Shown here piece by piece: positions 12,801-25,905 of a stretch of 64,000 nucleotides of DNA. The translations under genes and the position numbers were made by a program. Source of the DNA: Owenia fusiformis (Eukaryota > Annelida > Polychaeta > Sabellida > Oweniidae). The notes beneath the pieces are model-generated. The model saw only the letters and a program-made list of their open reading frames with translations, was not told the origin of the DNA and did not search any database. The stretch's first letter is position 1. Each line of letters starts with the position of its first letter. Location: contig CAIIXF020000007.1 in NCBI GenBank assembly GCA_903813345.2, positions 21,255,564-21,319,563 on the forward strand, in the 5' to 3' direction.

Positions 12801-13856
12801 TGGGGTGTTCACTGTTCAAGTTTGGAGGTGTTCCACTTAGCAGGCTAATTTTTCAATATGGGGTGTTCACTGTTCAAGTTTGGAGGTGTTCCACTTACAG
12901 AGGTTCAATTAACATTAAGTCAATGGGTTTTTAAAACGGGACTTTGAAAAGGCGTTCCACTTGGGAGGTGTTCCACTTACAGAGGTGTTCCACTTAGCAG
13001 GTTCTACTGTACATTACTTGTGCATGATGACCACCATAGTCTAGTTGCTCAAATGATATCAATTGATGATGATAATGTTTAGACTTTATGTCAATGTCCA
13101 GACTGTATGCCAACCTCTCTAGTATGTGATTACACTAGATTTCATTATGATACATGTACTAAATTGAAAACTTACATATAAAATATATTAAGTCCTATAT
13201 TCTAGTAATAAATGAATTAGAATGTCACCTAACATTTGATGATGGTATGAATTTATTGATTTGGTGTCTATCAATACACGTTTCTAACTTAATGCTGCAA
13301 AATGATAAAATTCACCACATCCACTTTCTTCAATTTTCCAGGGGTAGGGCACTATAATATCATATTAAAATTACAAAATAGTACTTCATAACTAAAATAG
13401 ATGTATTACAATACCACACATAGCTTGGAAATGTGTTTAGAATACTACTATGAGCTGTTAAAGCTGTCATATTGTGCTTGAAGCTACAAATATAAAATTG
13501 GCAAGACAAAAATTACGTATCTTTTTCCTGTTTTTTGTATTTTTCTGAGACCAATTAGGGTATCAACCTATAACTTTAGGATAGTATTCATATTTGTACT
13601 AGCAATGTATGGTGTACAACTCAGAACAATAGCTCATATATCCTTTGAGTTATGAACTAGTTTCATAGTACCCCCTAGAATATTTTCCTAGGGGGGTAAA
13701 AATGCCAAAATTTAGTGTCGTGACCACCCCGTTGAGCTGTCATCTTTTAATATCTTTATCAGCATGAAAAACTGATCTAGTAAAAATAGGTCTGTTGCTT
13801 TTTCTAAAAAATGCCTCAAAAACTTGAATTATTTGAATTGGAACCTGTCTAATATA
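9809..13856. mobile_element. 4-kb element with ~550-bp terminal inverted repeats
   Basis: The arms at 9809-10367 and 13316-13856 are reverse complements with modest divergence. Both ends carry AGACAGGTTCCAATT, the sub-end 'cagctcaacggggtggtcacgac' and 'cctaggaaaatattctaggggg'. The inner 3 kb has no protein-coding signal and itself holds a pogo-like MITE (12102-13011) and a smaller inverted repeat (about 11575-11630 against 11990-12060). Confidence 0.75.
12102..13011. mobile_element. Pogo-like MITE, TIR TACAGTAGAACCTG
   Basis: The ends are TACAGTAGAACCTGTGTAAG and CACTTAGCAGGTTCTACTGTA, flanked by TA. The CAGTAGAACCT type of terminus is familiar from Tc1/mariner-pogo elements. The interior repeats 'gtgttccactta(g)' many times, so the subterminal binding-site-like unit has been amplified. 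No transposase frame. Confidence 0.75.
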
Positions 13857-14090
13857 CTTAATTGAGCTCATTAAAAATATTTGGAGCCTTTATATTATAT
13901 AAATTTACACATACAATTATGAATAATGTAAATATAGTAATCAGAGTAATAAGTTGTTAAACGACGATGGCTTGTAATTGTCCATGCTCTATAATGCATG
14001 GACGTAGCGCCTATTACGCAAAATACGCACAGGCGTACCAAATAAATTTGAAAAATATTAAAAATGTGTTATAATGTATTAATTTATTAT

Positions 14091-15403
14091 CCCATCGAAC
14101 GAAGTTCGGAGGGATATAGGGAACGCCTCCGTCCGTCCGTCTGTACGTACGTCCGTACGTACGTCCGTACGTACATCTGTCCGTCCTTGCAATAACTCAA
14201 ATACCGTTGGCCTGATTTTGTTCATATTTTGTACACATATACCCTATGGGGTAGTAGTTCTGCTCGAAAGCCGATTTTCAAAATGGCCGCTCATTTCAAA
14301 ATGGTGGCCATTTTAGTGCCGATTTTGCAGTAATTTATGTGCAATATGTAAAACTGTAATAGCAATATGTTTTAATTGTAAAAAAATTATAAAGGACATT
14401 AATAATGCTACAAATGTAGATATTAAAGAAGCACATGGCAGCCATTTTGAAAAATGGCGGCCTTTACTCGTCATTTTACGATATTTGCTGTAACTCAAAA
14501 AATAGTGGAGCGATTTTGTTCATATTTGGTATGTGAATACTATAAGCATTGCACACTGTCTAAAGACACTTTTGGTAGAAGGGGGCCATTTTGAAAAATG
14601 GCTGCCATTTTAACATATTTTACTATAACTCGAAAAGTAGTGGAGCGATTTTGTTCATATTTGGTATGTGAATACTATAAGCATGGCACACTGTCCTATG
14701 ACACTTTGGGTAGAAGGTGGCCATTTTGAAAAAAATTGAAAAATGGCCGCCATTTTAACGTATTTTACTATAACTCGAAAAGTAGTGGAGCTATTTTGTT
14801 CATATTTGGTATGTGAATACTATAAGCATGGCACACTGACCTATGACACTTTTGGTAGAAGGCGGCCATTTTGAAAAAATTTTTGAAAAATGGCCGCATT
14901 TTAACGTATTTTACTATAACTCGAAAAGTAGTGGAGCGATTTTGTTCATATTTGGTATGTGAATACTAAAAGCATGGCACACTGTCTATTTCTAATGACA
15001 CTTTTGGAAGAAGGTGGCAATTTTGAAAAATGGCTGCCATTTTAACGTATTTTACTATAACTCGAAAAGTAGTAGAGCGATTTTGTTCGTATTTGATATG
15101 TGAATACTTTAAGCATGCACATTGTCTAATAAAACTTTGGGGAGTAGTCGGCCATTTTGAAAAATGGCCACCATTTTTATGTGGGTTATTTTCCAAGTAC
15201 GTGTGCGATTTTTCAAAAATTATAGAGGTGGCTACTTAAAAGCATATTATTCCTTCAGATGACAACTTGGCTAGTGAGCAACCATTTTGAAAATGGGGGC
15301 CTTTCTGGTGTGTTGTTTTGTGATATTTGTTATTCGTTTGTAAAAATGCCAGCCATTTCTGTTCGATGGGATTCGCAACGCTTTGGCGTTGCCGTTGTTC
15401 TGG
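14091..15403. mobile_element. Repeat element with CCCATCGAAC inverted ends
   Basis: The left end is CCCATCGAACGAAGTTCGGA and the right end contains GTTCGATGGG (15361-15370). Just inside the left end are (CCGT)n and (ACGT)n microsatellites (14130-14190). The body is a tandem array of about 140-bp units (14450-15185). A fragment of the same family in opposite orientation sits at 19680-19990. Confidence 0.65.
14450..15185. repeat. ~140-bp tandem repeat, about 5 copies
   Basis: The phrase 'agtggagcgattttgttcat' recurs near 14503, 14638, 14783, 14929 and 15069 (spacing 135-146 bp). Each is followed by 'tatgtgaatactataagcatggcacactg' and the palindromic 'gccattttgaaaaatggc'. The short ORFs here are by-products of the array. 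Confidence 0.8.
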
Positions 15404-15590
15404 TTTGCGAATTTATTGATGCTTCCTAACATTTAAAGTTGATAAAAACACTTAGATTCCATTAAATAACGTCCTTGAAAATAGTGTTCCTGGGGAAGCA
15501 TACCTCCGGACCCCCCGCGATGCGTGGCAAAAGGCATTCCTGAGTGTGCGTACCAACTCAAAATATAGCCCTACGTCCATGTAATGCATT

Positions 15591-18474
15591 GCCATTTCAA
15601 TGTTGATTGTGATTTCCTCACGTTCATGAATGCAATATAATTACATGTAGTCAGTGACATCACATAAAGCTTGAATATTTGAAAAACATGGTAAGAATTG
15701 TAACCAATCAAGATCATTACAAGGTGTTCTAAAAGATCAAGCACTGTGTCAAATGGTGTACGTTGAACCTACAGTCCTACAGTTTAAGAGTCAATCTCCT
15801 AATTCTCTTGTTTTGTTTTTCGCCCTACCTATGACACCATTATGTATTTCTTTGATGATTTTTATTAATTAAAGTGACAGTGTGATAGAGATTGTAAAAT
15901 ATCAGAAGCTATTTTTTACAAAAATTTATAGTAGTCAATTAAGGGTACCACAAGCTATTTGATATGAGCTGTGTAAATTGGACTTCTTGTACTGTGGTTC
16001 CCCTTATGTTAATGTGTCTATCTTTTGCTGTCACTCTAATTTTGATGCCATGTAATGCATCATGTATGGTCACAATGATCTGATCACGAAACATAGATGA
16101 ATGTTCACTTGTATAAATAAATGCCATATTCTGAATTTAACTAGTCACTAAAGATGTTTTCATCGATGTGACATAGTTCTCTATAATAGTCAGGTGAATT
16201 TCTAGGTTAAGACTGTTTTGTGAATTTTAATGAACATTTTTCATTGCCATTTTTGTTTTAGTATAGTATTATAGCAATGCTTGTGTATGCTTACTAAGTG
16301 ATACAGGGTAAACCTTTTTAGAATTTATTTCAGTTTTGCTTCATGTAAATTTCTCTAAATTAATGTACATGGAGCTGTTTTTGATATATAGTTTTTGTCA
16401 TTTAAAGGTACATGTTTTCAAGAAAGGATTGAAAATATAATAATTTATTTTTATTTTAAAATAATTTAGTCTGACACATGTTATTTAACTGAATTGAATG
16501 CCTTAAAATTATATTTATTCCACCCAAAAAATTGAGCAGGGATATGGAGATGCTGTTTGTTCTTTCAACTAATCATCTGTAAATCAGTATGACTAGGTGC
16601 TTATAACTCAAATACCGATTGTCAAATTCAGTTCAATTGTGCTTGATATTTCTTTATATAAAAATGAACTTAAAGGGGGTGGCTGAGTATTTAAGCTCAT
16701 ATTCAGATAGAAATGGAGTCATTAGTAAACCATTAAATTTGAAAATAACTGAAACTGCTTGCTCTGACATTAAATTTGCCTTTTCCTATAGAATTAATGA
16801 TTAGATTGCTACAAAATTTGTCACATTTTTGTATGAATATACTATCTTCAAATAAATGTACTTATTTCAATCAGACATATCTTGAAAACACATTAAATCT
16901 TCATTTTTTAAACTGCTAATGGGAGGAGTTAACAATTCAAAGTACAGCCAATCGGCATTGCAGAAATTAGTCACATGATACATATAAACAAAGGGACATG
17001 GCTAAATGTAGATAGAGAACAATGTTTTCTACTTACCAAACATGTGAAGTATTCATCAATTCAATAATTTAATCCAACAATGCCAATGAGTATATATTCC
17101 TTTGATTTTAAATGATATTGTTTTCTTTTTTTTCATATAAGGTCATTTCCATGAGTTTATTGATAATCCTTGAATATGTTCCGTGTTTTGTTTTATACAA
17201 TATGTTGGTGCTCATAATTGACCTTTTCTCAACATTGTGTATCAAATGCTTTTGTATAAGTCACTAAACTGATATTGCTTAGTTTTTATTTTACGACCTT
17301 TATTTTAATCCCACCAAGCTTGTTATAAAGTCTCTGCTTTATAAATCATCTCCTAGAAGTTCTACTTTGAGTAACTTTCTGTTTACTTTTATTTGCTAGT
17401 GGTTGAGACATGATGTAGTTGATTTGAGAACTGACACCTAAAAGTAAAGGAAAGTAGAGACATCCCCTTATATAATTGAATTGACCATTTTAACATTTTG
17501 AAGATGACTCAAATATTCTCATTGAAAATTAGTTAACAATTTCAAACTGTATGGTTTATGAGTGATATAGGTTAGAGACCAAAACATCCTGGGTTTGGTG
17601 TCTCCTAGAAAAATATCTTTCAACATCCCACTGTATTACCCAACTTTTCCTGATTTTGAACATTTATCATGGTTCTGGTTATCCTGTGTTTGCTTTCATT
17701 TCTCTTGATGAAAGGGACATTACATTTCCAGACATTACCCTTGATTTGGGGGATTGTAGGAAACATGTCGGTATCTCAGGATTGGTTCATACCATGCTTT
17801 TTGAGAAGTTCCCTATCAACTTCTACTGAACTATCCTAAACCAATTGCTAATGACACTCTTCAAGTAGATCCTGATTCTTTAGACACTCAAATAGGGGTC
17901 ATTAGTAAAATTGTGCTCATCATTTATGGTAGAATAAGATAACAAATTATGGACTTCTTGAAATTATTTGGCTAATTGAAAGAATAAAAGAAAACTATAT
18001 CTCAGATGGCTATCTGTAAATAATAATAGTGGTTAAACTAACACCCAATTGTCCTACATAAACAAGGACCCTACAAGATACAAAACCCCGCTAAATATAC
18101 CATGTGCATAGCCCATTATGTTCAGTAAACACTGCAGTAATCCATATAAGGAAAGTGAGCCCATCGGTGATAGGCTAATCCTTAATGCTTAATTATGTAA
18201 TTTTTATCAGCTATCTAATTTCCTTAATGGGCTGCAGGGGGGTACTAGAGCACGGTCTTTAATGACGTTTTTTTCAAAACCAGCCATATATTGAAAATGG
18301 CTTCTCAATTTAAAATGGCCACCATTTAAAAATAACATTTTTGGCTAAAACCTAAATCCCCCTTGTCCAACTTTGGTTATGATTAAAATAAAAGTACATC
18401 ATATGTTTGCAATCTTTGATCAAATAGGATTTTCCAAAATGGCCACTGGATTCAAAATGGTCTCATTTAGTGGT
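15591..18474. other. AT-rich non-coding stretch
   Basis: No gene is recognised. The one coding-like island is a frame open at 17571-17829, described as a finding. From 18260 onward, 'aatggccaccattt' pieces of the 14091-15403 repeat family reappear. Confidence 0.4.
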
Positions 18475-18813
18475 ACTGTAGATCCACTTATTTTGACGCT
18501 ACTTAATTTGACGGATTCGCTCAATTTGAAATATTGGCGGCTTTTTAATTTGGCGGATTCAGGACTAAAGTCTAAATCTTGTCAATGTTTATGTCATTAG
18601 GACAGGTATTTACTTAGATATCTTCTGTAATTCTTTTGGAATAATGTAGAATTTATGACATGTTGACAGGAAAAGGGGGTCCAGAAGTTTTCTGAAGGGC
18701 ATTGGATCAAAATAAATTCCAAACGAAATTTGATGGATTTTTAATTTGGTGGATTTTCTGAATCCTCCAATCCGTCAAATTAAAACGGGAGCCAAATTAA
18801 GTGTATCTACAGT
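18475..18813. mobile_element. MITE copy B (CTGTAGATCCACTTA termini)
   Basis: It starts ACTGTAGATCCACTTATTTT and ends AAATTAAGTGTATCTACAGT. Its right end matches the left end of the 5847-6150 copy, including 'ggctccc..tttaa.ttgacggattgg'. About 339 bp and non-coding. Confidence 0.7.
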
Positions 18814-19679
18814 GTCTGAGATAGTCTGGGAATCACAGAATTTGGTCATAAACGGCTAAAATTGTCAGAAAGGTCAGGCAACAATCACTGTCATAATGAG
18901 TAATTGAAATTAAAAAGTTTGTACACATATTTAAAGATATGCTATACAGATATGTAGGTCAGTATTACATAATCGTGAAATGAATAAGTCTGAATATATC
19001 ATTGGTCAGAAAACACTAAAACCTGCTTGAAACTGTAAAAGTTTATACACTCTATTCCACACTGTATAGAAATAAAATAGCTTACACTATAAGTAACTGT
19101 GAGCCAATCATTGCATAGAAAAAACTTTATGCACTGTTTATAAGATTCACTGAGACAAGTGGGTCAATACTTCGTGTACTTTATGTGCTCTCACACAATT
19201 ACCTTCCCTTGCATAAAGTTGCTGTACAGTTATATGTAACTGAATATTGTATATTCATCACAAACAACCTTAGCAAAATGATGGTTCGACGAAACGGACG
19301 GTTCGCTAAAACCAATAAACCAGGCAATTCAGGCCAATTTGGAAAGAAACTAGATAGCGTGATAGCGAATGAGGATAGTAAGTGAAATATATTTTGCAAA
19401 GGTCAGCTTGTAAACTACTGGGTAACCCTAAATGATGAGAAATATGTACAAAATATGTTTTGCATGATTTATTCATATCCCAATGATTTAACTCCTTCAC
19501 TGCATCTAATAAGGTATATAGATACTAATTACGGGACATTAATTGAGTGACTTAAGTGACTAGACCAAAGCAAGCATGTTTGAGATTTTAATGATTTTAA
19601 ATAAATTACCACTTCATTATTTGCTTTTAGACATTCAATCAGTTTTATTTGTCCAACAAACCATATTCACAATTGTTCA

Positions 19680-19990
19680 ATCCAACGAAGATTAGGGGAT
19701 AAGCTAAGAGACCCCTCCATTTGTCCGTCCATCCATCCTTCAACTAGACAACAGCAACACCAAAGTGTAGCAAATCCCATCGAACAGCCATGGCTGGCAT
19801 TTTTTTTACAAACAAAGTATACAGCAAAAATGGCAGCCATTTTTCAAAATGGCCACCTTCTACCAAAAGTGTCATTAGACAGTGTGCCACGCTTATAGTA
19901 TTCACGCATCAAATATGAACAAAATCGCTCTACTACTTTTCGAGTTACAGCAAAAATCGTAAAATAACGAGTAAAGGCCGCCATAGTTCA
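19680..19990. repeat. Inverted fragment of the 14091-15403 repeat family
   Basis: It contains (TCCG/TCCA)n, 'gtagcaaatcccatcgaacagcc', 'ggcagccatttttcaaaatggccacc' and 'attcacgcatcaaatatgaacaaaatcgctc', the reverse complement of units in the larger element. Confidence 0.6.
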
Positions 19991-22220
19991 ATTCTTTGAA
20001 GCAAATGATTCTAAAAGTACAACATATCTTTGAAAAAATATCATTCTGTAAGTGAAATTGTAAAAAATATTTTGCAATGTGTGAAATTGAATTAAAGCAC
20101 ATGATTCAATGAATAGTGGATGCTTCAATCCACTTATGTCTTCTAGTCTAGGCTTTGAATTTGGACTACCACCCTCGTTCATAGTCTAGAATCAGGACAT
20201 ATGTTAAATTTAATCATCTACAATGCATTGAGTCATTGGCTTAAATCCTATAATATAATATGCCTATCAATATAATATGTAATTATTTAAGTATCATCTC
20301 AATGCTTTAATTTTAATAGAATTATTTTAATATTTTACTAACTGTATTATATGTAGTTTGCATTACTGTTGATAAATAAATAAATGATTGCACTGTTCAG
20401 TAAAGAAATATAGCAATTGTATTATTTAAACTGATTATACACTATAGAAATGATTTTCATTGAAAAATCAAATCAGTACCAAAATTATGGTTACCCTGTA
20501 GTAGTGAAAGGCACATTAGAAATGAATATCACCCCCTTCAATCTATTTTTACAGGTTTTTATGATTATTTCAGATTTTTCTATAGTTTGCGTAACCAGGA
20601 CGGTGAATTTTCTTCATTTTTCATCAAACATTTCGTCTTACCAATATTTATTATATCTGTCAATTTTATCAAAATCGCGCCGCTACGTTTGAAAATAATT
20701 CAAATTATGTAGTTTTTCCCATTGAGCTCCATTATAAAAATGGAATTTTCAAACTTAATATTTTAAAATTCTACGTGGTGAAAAGTTGCATATTGAGTAG
20801 TTAGTTAATGTTATGGTGTTAAAAATTCAAAACAAAAAGGAATAAAGAAAAAATGCCACAGAGCAGTCTCAATAGAGTATCTTTAAGGTAAGAAAAATAT
20901 AAAGTCCATGAACTTACATGTATTTATAGTTTGTCTCTTTCCGTATAATCTTTATTGATAATTATAAGTCATCGAAACAAATATACAAGAATTTGATTTG
21001 AAAATGTTGTGACAACCCTGTTTATGTAAATTGCATTCTGACAGTTATATGGATGTGGCATAAAGTATGTATCATTCTATAAAATAGAACTTAAAGAACA
21101 TTCCATGAACTATAACTTGTAGTTTTAGTTGATGTGCCATAAATCATGGAACCACTTGGAGAAATATAGCTTGCTATTCTAATTGTCACCAATAATATTT
21201 TGTAAGTTCACCAACACCGCTTTAAAGCACCATCAAAGTGCCGTTGGTTTGAACTTAGCTTAAGATAAACCAGTTTCATTATTTAATACACAATAGTATA
21301 GGCATTGTGTATACATTTTTGCTCACAAGCTATTGTTATCATTGTGTGTCTGTCAATCTGTCTGTGGTACATTTTCAGTACAAGAGAACATGATTCACAA
21401 AAGGTCACAAGCATAATTTACAAACTGTTGTACCACAATTTGTTTGAAAGTTTATTATAACACTGTGGCTAGTCGATCTATGTGGATGCAGTCAGGCCCA
21501 TGTAATGTTTCGAGAGTACCCGCCTATGTACTTTTCAATGGAAGAATTTTGCACTTCTGTTTAAATAATCTATATTTACTCATCCATGTATATCATACTT
21601 CATTGATTTACAAAACCAAAGCAACGCTATAAACACACATTCTCTGATATTTTTACGGAGAATAGATAACTCAAACGAGTTCACTCGACCAGTTTTATCA
21701 TCTCGCTCATAGCTGTGAGAAGGTATGTATAATTTGCCATAGGTTTACCTTGTAATAGGAATAAAAAATTCAAAAAATATAATTATTTCACATACACAAA
21801 TATGTCTGTGTGAAGTAAAATACAAATACAATGCGTTCTATAATATTTTTGGAGTTATGGTATGAAATATCCGCTTTAAAAAAGCAATTTAATTATGTGT
21901 GGATTAGTAGACGTTCTGATTGGATTCATGAACAGACTGGCTAGGTTTCAATTGAATCATTTTGAATGTGTGTATTTTTAATATTTTAATCCACAGTGTC
22001 CAAAAACAATAACAATGCTATATTGGTAATTGGAAAGATTCCACTTACCACGATTTCAAAAAATTGTAAACAGATAATACTATTCTTGAATTATGGTCAT
22101 TTGTTTCAATGAATCTGGAGGCTCGTTCTGCTGAGCTGACAAAATCATCAAGATTTACGGATGGTCCATCTGTTGGCTGCTCATTGTCACTTTCAAGGAA
22201 TGTTAATGGCTCTGAAACGT
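19991..22220. other. AT-rich non-coding stretch
   Basis: No convincing exon. The ORF at 20450-20692 has no domain or splice support. A 39-bp sequence at 21456-21494 is shared exactly with 24465-24503 and is listed separately. Confidence 0.4.
21456..21494 (+). repeat. 39-bp exact dispersed repeat, copy 1
   Basis: The tract containing 'cactgtggctagtcgatcta' is identical over 39 bp to the reverse complement of 24465-24503. Similarity fades over the next ~45 bp. Confidence 0.8.
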
Positions 22221-22797
22221 GTAGCCTTGCCCAAGTCGGTATTTATTTACTTATCTGATCTTGAATTATTACCACCTTGTACAATCCAATGTATCATCGC
22301 TGATATTATGCTAAGTTATTCAGCGGTTCCGAGATTCCCATAATACCTAGGCTACCTAAGGGTATCGCAAAACCATATTGATTGACAATATGGACATGGA
22401 CACAACGTGTGACTTCAGGCTGATTGACCAATCAAAACGTTATCAGGTTGACCTGCATAAAAAAGCAAACTACCCGTTTAGGACTTGAAATTCAATGATC
22501 TGATCGAGTGTTTCTTGAGAGTTACAATATATTATGTTATTAAATGTACATTGGAATGTAAGCAGTCATTAATACTCGTCTAAATGAAATCATGCAATTC
22601 AATGTTGATTCAAAATCAAAACTGAATTCGCGATGGAAATGCACGAAGACCTAGTCCGGCAATGTAAGGCCGTCGTTGATTTGTCAAATTTTACCGACAA
22701 AAACATTGGGTCTGTAAAGCACGTGGCTTTCTCTTGGGTACAAGGCGGTCATAATAGAAATCAAGATAAGTAAAAGAGACCGACTTGGGCAAGGCTA
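22221..22797. mobile_element. Foldback/MITE with ~60-bp inverted arms
   Basis: The arms 22221-22282 (beginning GTAGCCTTGCCCAAGTCGGT) and 22738-22797 are reverse complements with scattered differences. The roughly 450 bp between has no coding signal. Confidence 0.65.
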
Positions 22798-22951
22798 TGA
22801 AACTTGATTTGTGGGTATTCCAGTGGGTCGATGGGTCTTTTGCTCTGAATTCACTTCATTGGCGTACTTAATTTCAACATTTTCATTGTCATCATTACAT
22901 GTTATGAACCCGTTTTCAAATTAACAGTATTAGCGATAAAACCATAGTTTT

Positions 22952-23950
22952 TGGCTCACACAGTGAGCCTATGGGATCGACCAGGGGTCCATCCGTTGGT
23001 CCGTCCGTCCGTCCATTGGTCCGTCCGTCTGTGAACATTGGCTGCACAAATTAAAACTGCTATTCGGATTGAGTCATTTCCACATTCATTTTATGCATAT
23101 CCATAATGTCTATTTGACCTATCATCGCCATTTTCCAAGTTCGCCCGGTTTCCGAGAAATTGCTGATTTTTAAATTTGGAGAAAAATCGATCTGATGATA
23201 GTCTTATAGAAAGTCAAGAGAAGTGAAGAAAAGATTGAAAAAATACCAGTCCAGTCCATTTCCAGGTCCAAGTCAAGGTCCAGTTCAGGTCCAAGTCCAG
23301 ATCTAGGTCTAATCAGGTTTAAACCAGGTCAAAGGTCAAGAACTAGGTCAAATCCAGTACTTTGTCATTTTTTTCAATTTTCTCAGTCGTCCTTCAATAT
23401 TTTTGCTCCTGTTTTTTAATCATGTTCCTTGGAAAAAAGCTAATCCCTACAGGCAAGTTGATCTGATCACTCTTATCCGAAAAATAGGTCACAATAAAAA
23501 GTTCTTGGAATTCAATGTATAAGTTATGAAATATGTGTAGAATTGTCCAAGGAATCCGAATCTGCAAACCAGAGTTTGATCCGACTTCCGATTTAGAAGT
23601 TATGGCATTTTGAAATCTCAAAAATCGCTATTTTGGTATCCCATGTTAAGTCAGTGGGGCTTGAGAAAATTATCAATTGTAACAACACAACACTAGATTC
23701 AGCTTGGATGCAGCCAACTTAATAAGAATCTACAATAGAAGCCGTTCTCAAAATCTACTTTCCATCAAAATTTGGACACTAAAAGGCCTAGGTCAAAATC
23801 TAGGTCAAATTCATAGTTTTTTCTTTGACTACAACAAATCATATCTGAACCAACAACAAAGGACTCATCTTTAATTGATCTCATATTTACCAATACTTTG
23901 GTTTGTAAATCAGGATAAACATTCCTCTGAAGGTTCTACACTGTGTGAGC
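22952..23950. mobile_element. ~1-kb element with GCTCACACAGTG ends
   Basis: The left end GGCTCACACAGTGAGCC is itself palindromic; the right end is CACTGTGTGAGC. The interior has a (TCCG)n stretch (22990-23032) and many 'ccaggtccaagtc' and 'ctaggtcaaa' tandem words (23240-23360, 23780-23815). No coding signal. Confidence 0.6.
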
Positions 23951-24464
23951 ACAGGACCGTGGGTCCTTTATTTCATCTGTAATGGCATTTTCCAGTTGAT
24001 GGGTTTATATATAGTATTTTCAATTTTTCATGAGGGTGTCTTTAGACTACTTGTAATGGGGTGGCTAATTACTTTACTGAATGAGGAATGTTTATCCAAA
24101 CAATGGATACAAAGAAAATCTGGCCAGTTGTCCATCAGTAAATAAATCATCATGATAAAAGTATAATTTATTAAAGCATCCATTTGTTACCGTTCTGAAT
24201 CCAAATGATACATAGGTGCATCCATTTTATACATATATGTTGACGTCTACGAAATGTTTTTCAAATATCTTCCCTATAACAGGAATATGGTAGCTGAAAC
24301 TTTCACACATTGTCATACTATGTATATTGAATATGTATGCAAGATTTCAAGTCACAATGTTAAGTAGAAACTCTGAGATCACTTACCTCGATTTGCTGTC
24401 ATATTTTTGCAATGATCCCATTCCCTATAATGTACGTGGGTACCCACGATACATTACATATAAA

Positions 24465-24503
24465 TGACTGCATCCACATAGATCGACTAGCCACAGTGTT
24501 ATA
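24465..24503 (-). repeat. 39-bp exact dispersed repeat, copy 2
   Basis: Reverse complement of 21456-21494 with 39 of 39 identical. The following bases on the minus strand (24464 down to about 24420) remain partly similar. Confidence 0.8.
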
Positions 24504-24952
24504 AGTGTTCAGTGTTCCAATGAGACTCCAAAAAGTGGTCTGAAAAGCATGCTTTGTTTCAAAATAGAGACCATTTTTTAAAAGTTTAGAGTAACAATGA
24601 TGTATTGAAAATGACTGCATATTTTGTTTGGACTTATTGTTTAAACATAATATTTAAAGTTATTGCATCTACTTACAGTTAGTTTAGTTTGGCATAATTT
24701 TTGCAAACTTAAAATGAATCTTGATTTGCTCCAAATTTTATAATTGGAACACAGCTTGATTTTACAAAACTAATCTACTAAAATAACACCCTGTAATTGC
24801 AAAAAAATAAATGGAGGGAGAGCAGGCAATGTTTCCTAGAAAATTCCATCAAATCTGGAAAATGGCCTGGAAGATTTATCTTTTCACAAGAAGATGAATC
24901 GCTAAATGAATTAGTGCACAGGTACGGTATGGTGAAATCTGGAAGGTTTTTT

Positions 24953-25270
24953 ATTTATTTTTCTTAACTGATACACTTCTAAGGTATAAGATCTATTTAA
25001 AATGACACTTTCACTAGACTGCAAAAGTCAATCTTTTTGTTATAAATCAAGGAGTGGAAGTCTACAATGACAGTAATATATGCATATAGAAGTTATTGCT
25101 GTTTTTAAAAATGAGTTACATTATGTTATTAATTTTTTTTATTTATAACAGCTCATGTAGACCTCCACTGCTTGATTTATAGCAAAAAGATTTGACTTTT
25201 GCACACTGGTAAGGTTGCAACTTTTTTAATAGATCTCACACCTTACAAGTGTATCAGATAAGAAAAAGAT
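24953..25270. mobile_element. Hairpin MITE, ~320 bp
   Basis: The arms 'ttcttaactgatacacttctaagg..agatct' and 'agatct..ccttacaagtgtatcagataag' mirror each other. So do the inner 'tcaatctttttgttataaatcaagg' and 'cttgatttatagcaaaaagatttga'. The symmetry centre is near 25110. Confidence 0.7.
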
Positions 25271-25611
25271 CATATACCTAATAAATTTTACCATACAACA
25301 CACCTATTCATTTTTTGAATTTCTAGCAGAAATCAGCTGTTTTCCCCTTCCGTTCATTTTTTCTGATTATCAGGGGTAAGAAGTTCCAACAAGAATTTCT
25401 CTAAAATTGAAAGATAGAATTTTTGCTTTTCTATTTAGCTGCTACTTTTGTGAGACAAGTACCGGTGCTTCTATTTTCTATTTTGTGAAACAGGGTACTA
25501 CTTATTGTTATAGCCATTTATATAGCTGCATGATGTATAACATTTTTTGAGTATAAACGCAAATTATACAAGTGTAATATAACATAACATAATACTGAGA
25601 TTTAAAACTGA

Positions 25612-25905
25612 ACGAGCTTAAATTATACACCTGTAAAATATTAACATGTTGATTATTACAAATTATATAGTGTTTTGTACTATATGATTTGATGATTTGT
25701 AAAGAATATATGTAGTGTACGAGTACATGTATTTGTAAATTAAGTGAAAATTAAAGTTTGATGATAAAACTAAGAGCGTAAATTATACACCTGCATGTTG
25801 AAATAGTGATTACTACAAATATAATGCTGTATGCTTTGATGATTAAAGAATTTGTCATGTTATTTGTAGTGTATTTTGTAATTGGGGTGAAAATTAAATT
25901 TATAG
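25612..25905. repeat. Diverged direct duplication, ~150 bp x 2
   Basis: 'taaattatacacctg...gattattacaaat...gctttgatgatt' at 25612-25765 recurs as 'gtaaattatacacctg...gattactacaaat...' at 25778-25905. Confidence 0.5.

Larger units (their letters stand above)
13975..15590. mobile_element. Outer repeat element split by a nested element
   Basis: GCATGGACGTAGCGCCTATTA near 13996 and, inverted, CTACGTCCATGTAATGCA at 15571-15588 bracket a stretch that also contains 'gcgtacc' on both sides. The 14091-15403 repeat lies between, so this looks like an older element interrupted by a younger one. Confidence 0.45.

Noticed and set aside
20450-20692. 80-codon plus-strand ORF
   Set aside because: Hydrophobic by T-richness, no family motif, no splice context.
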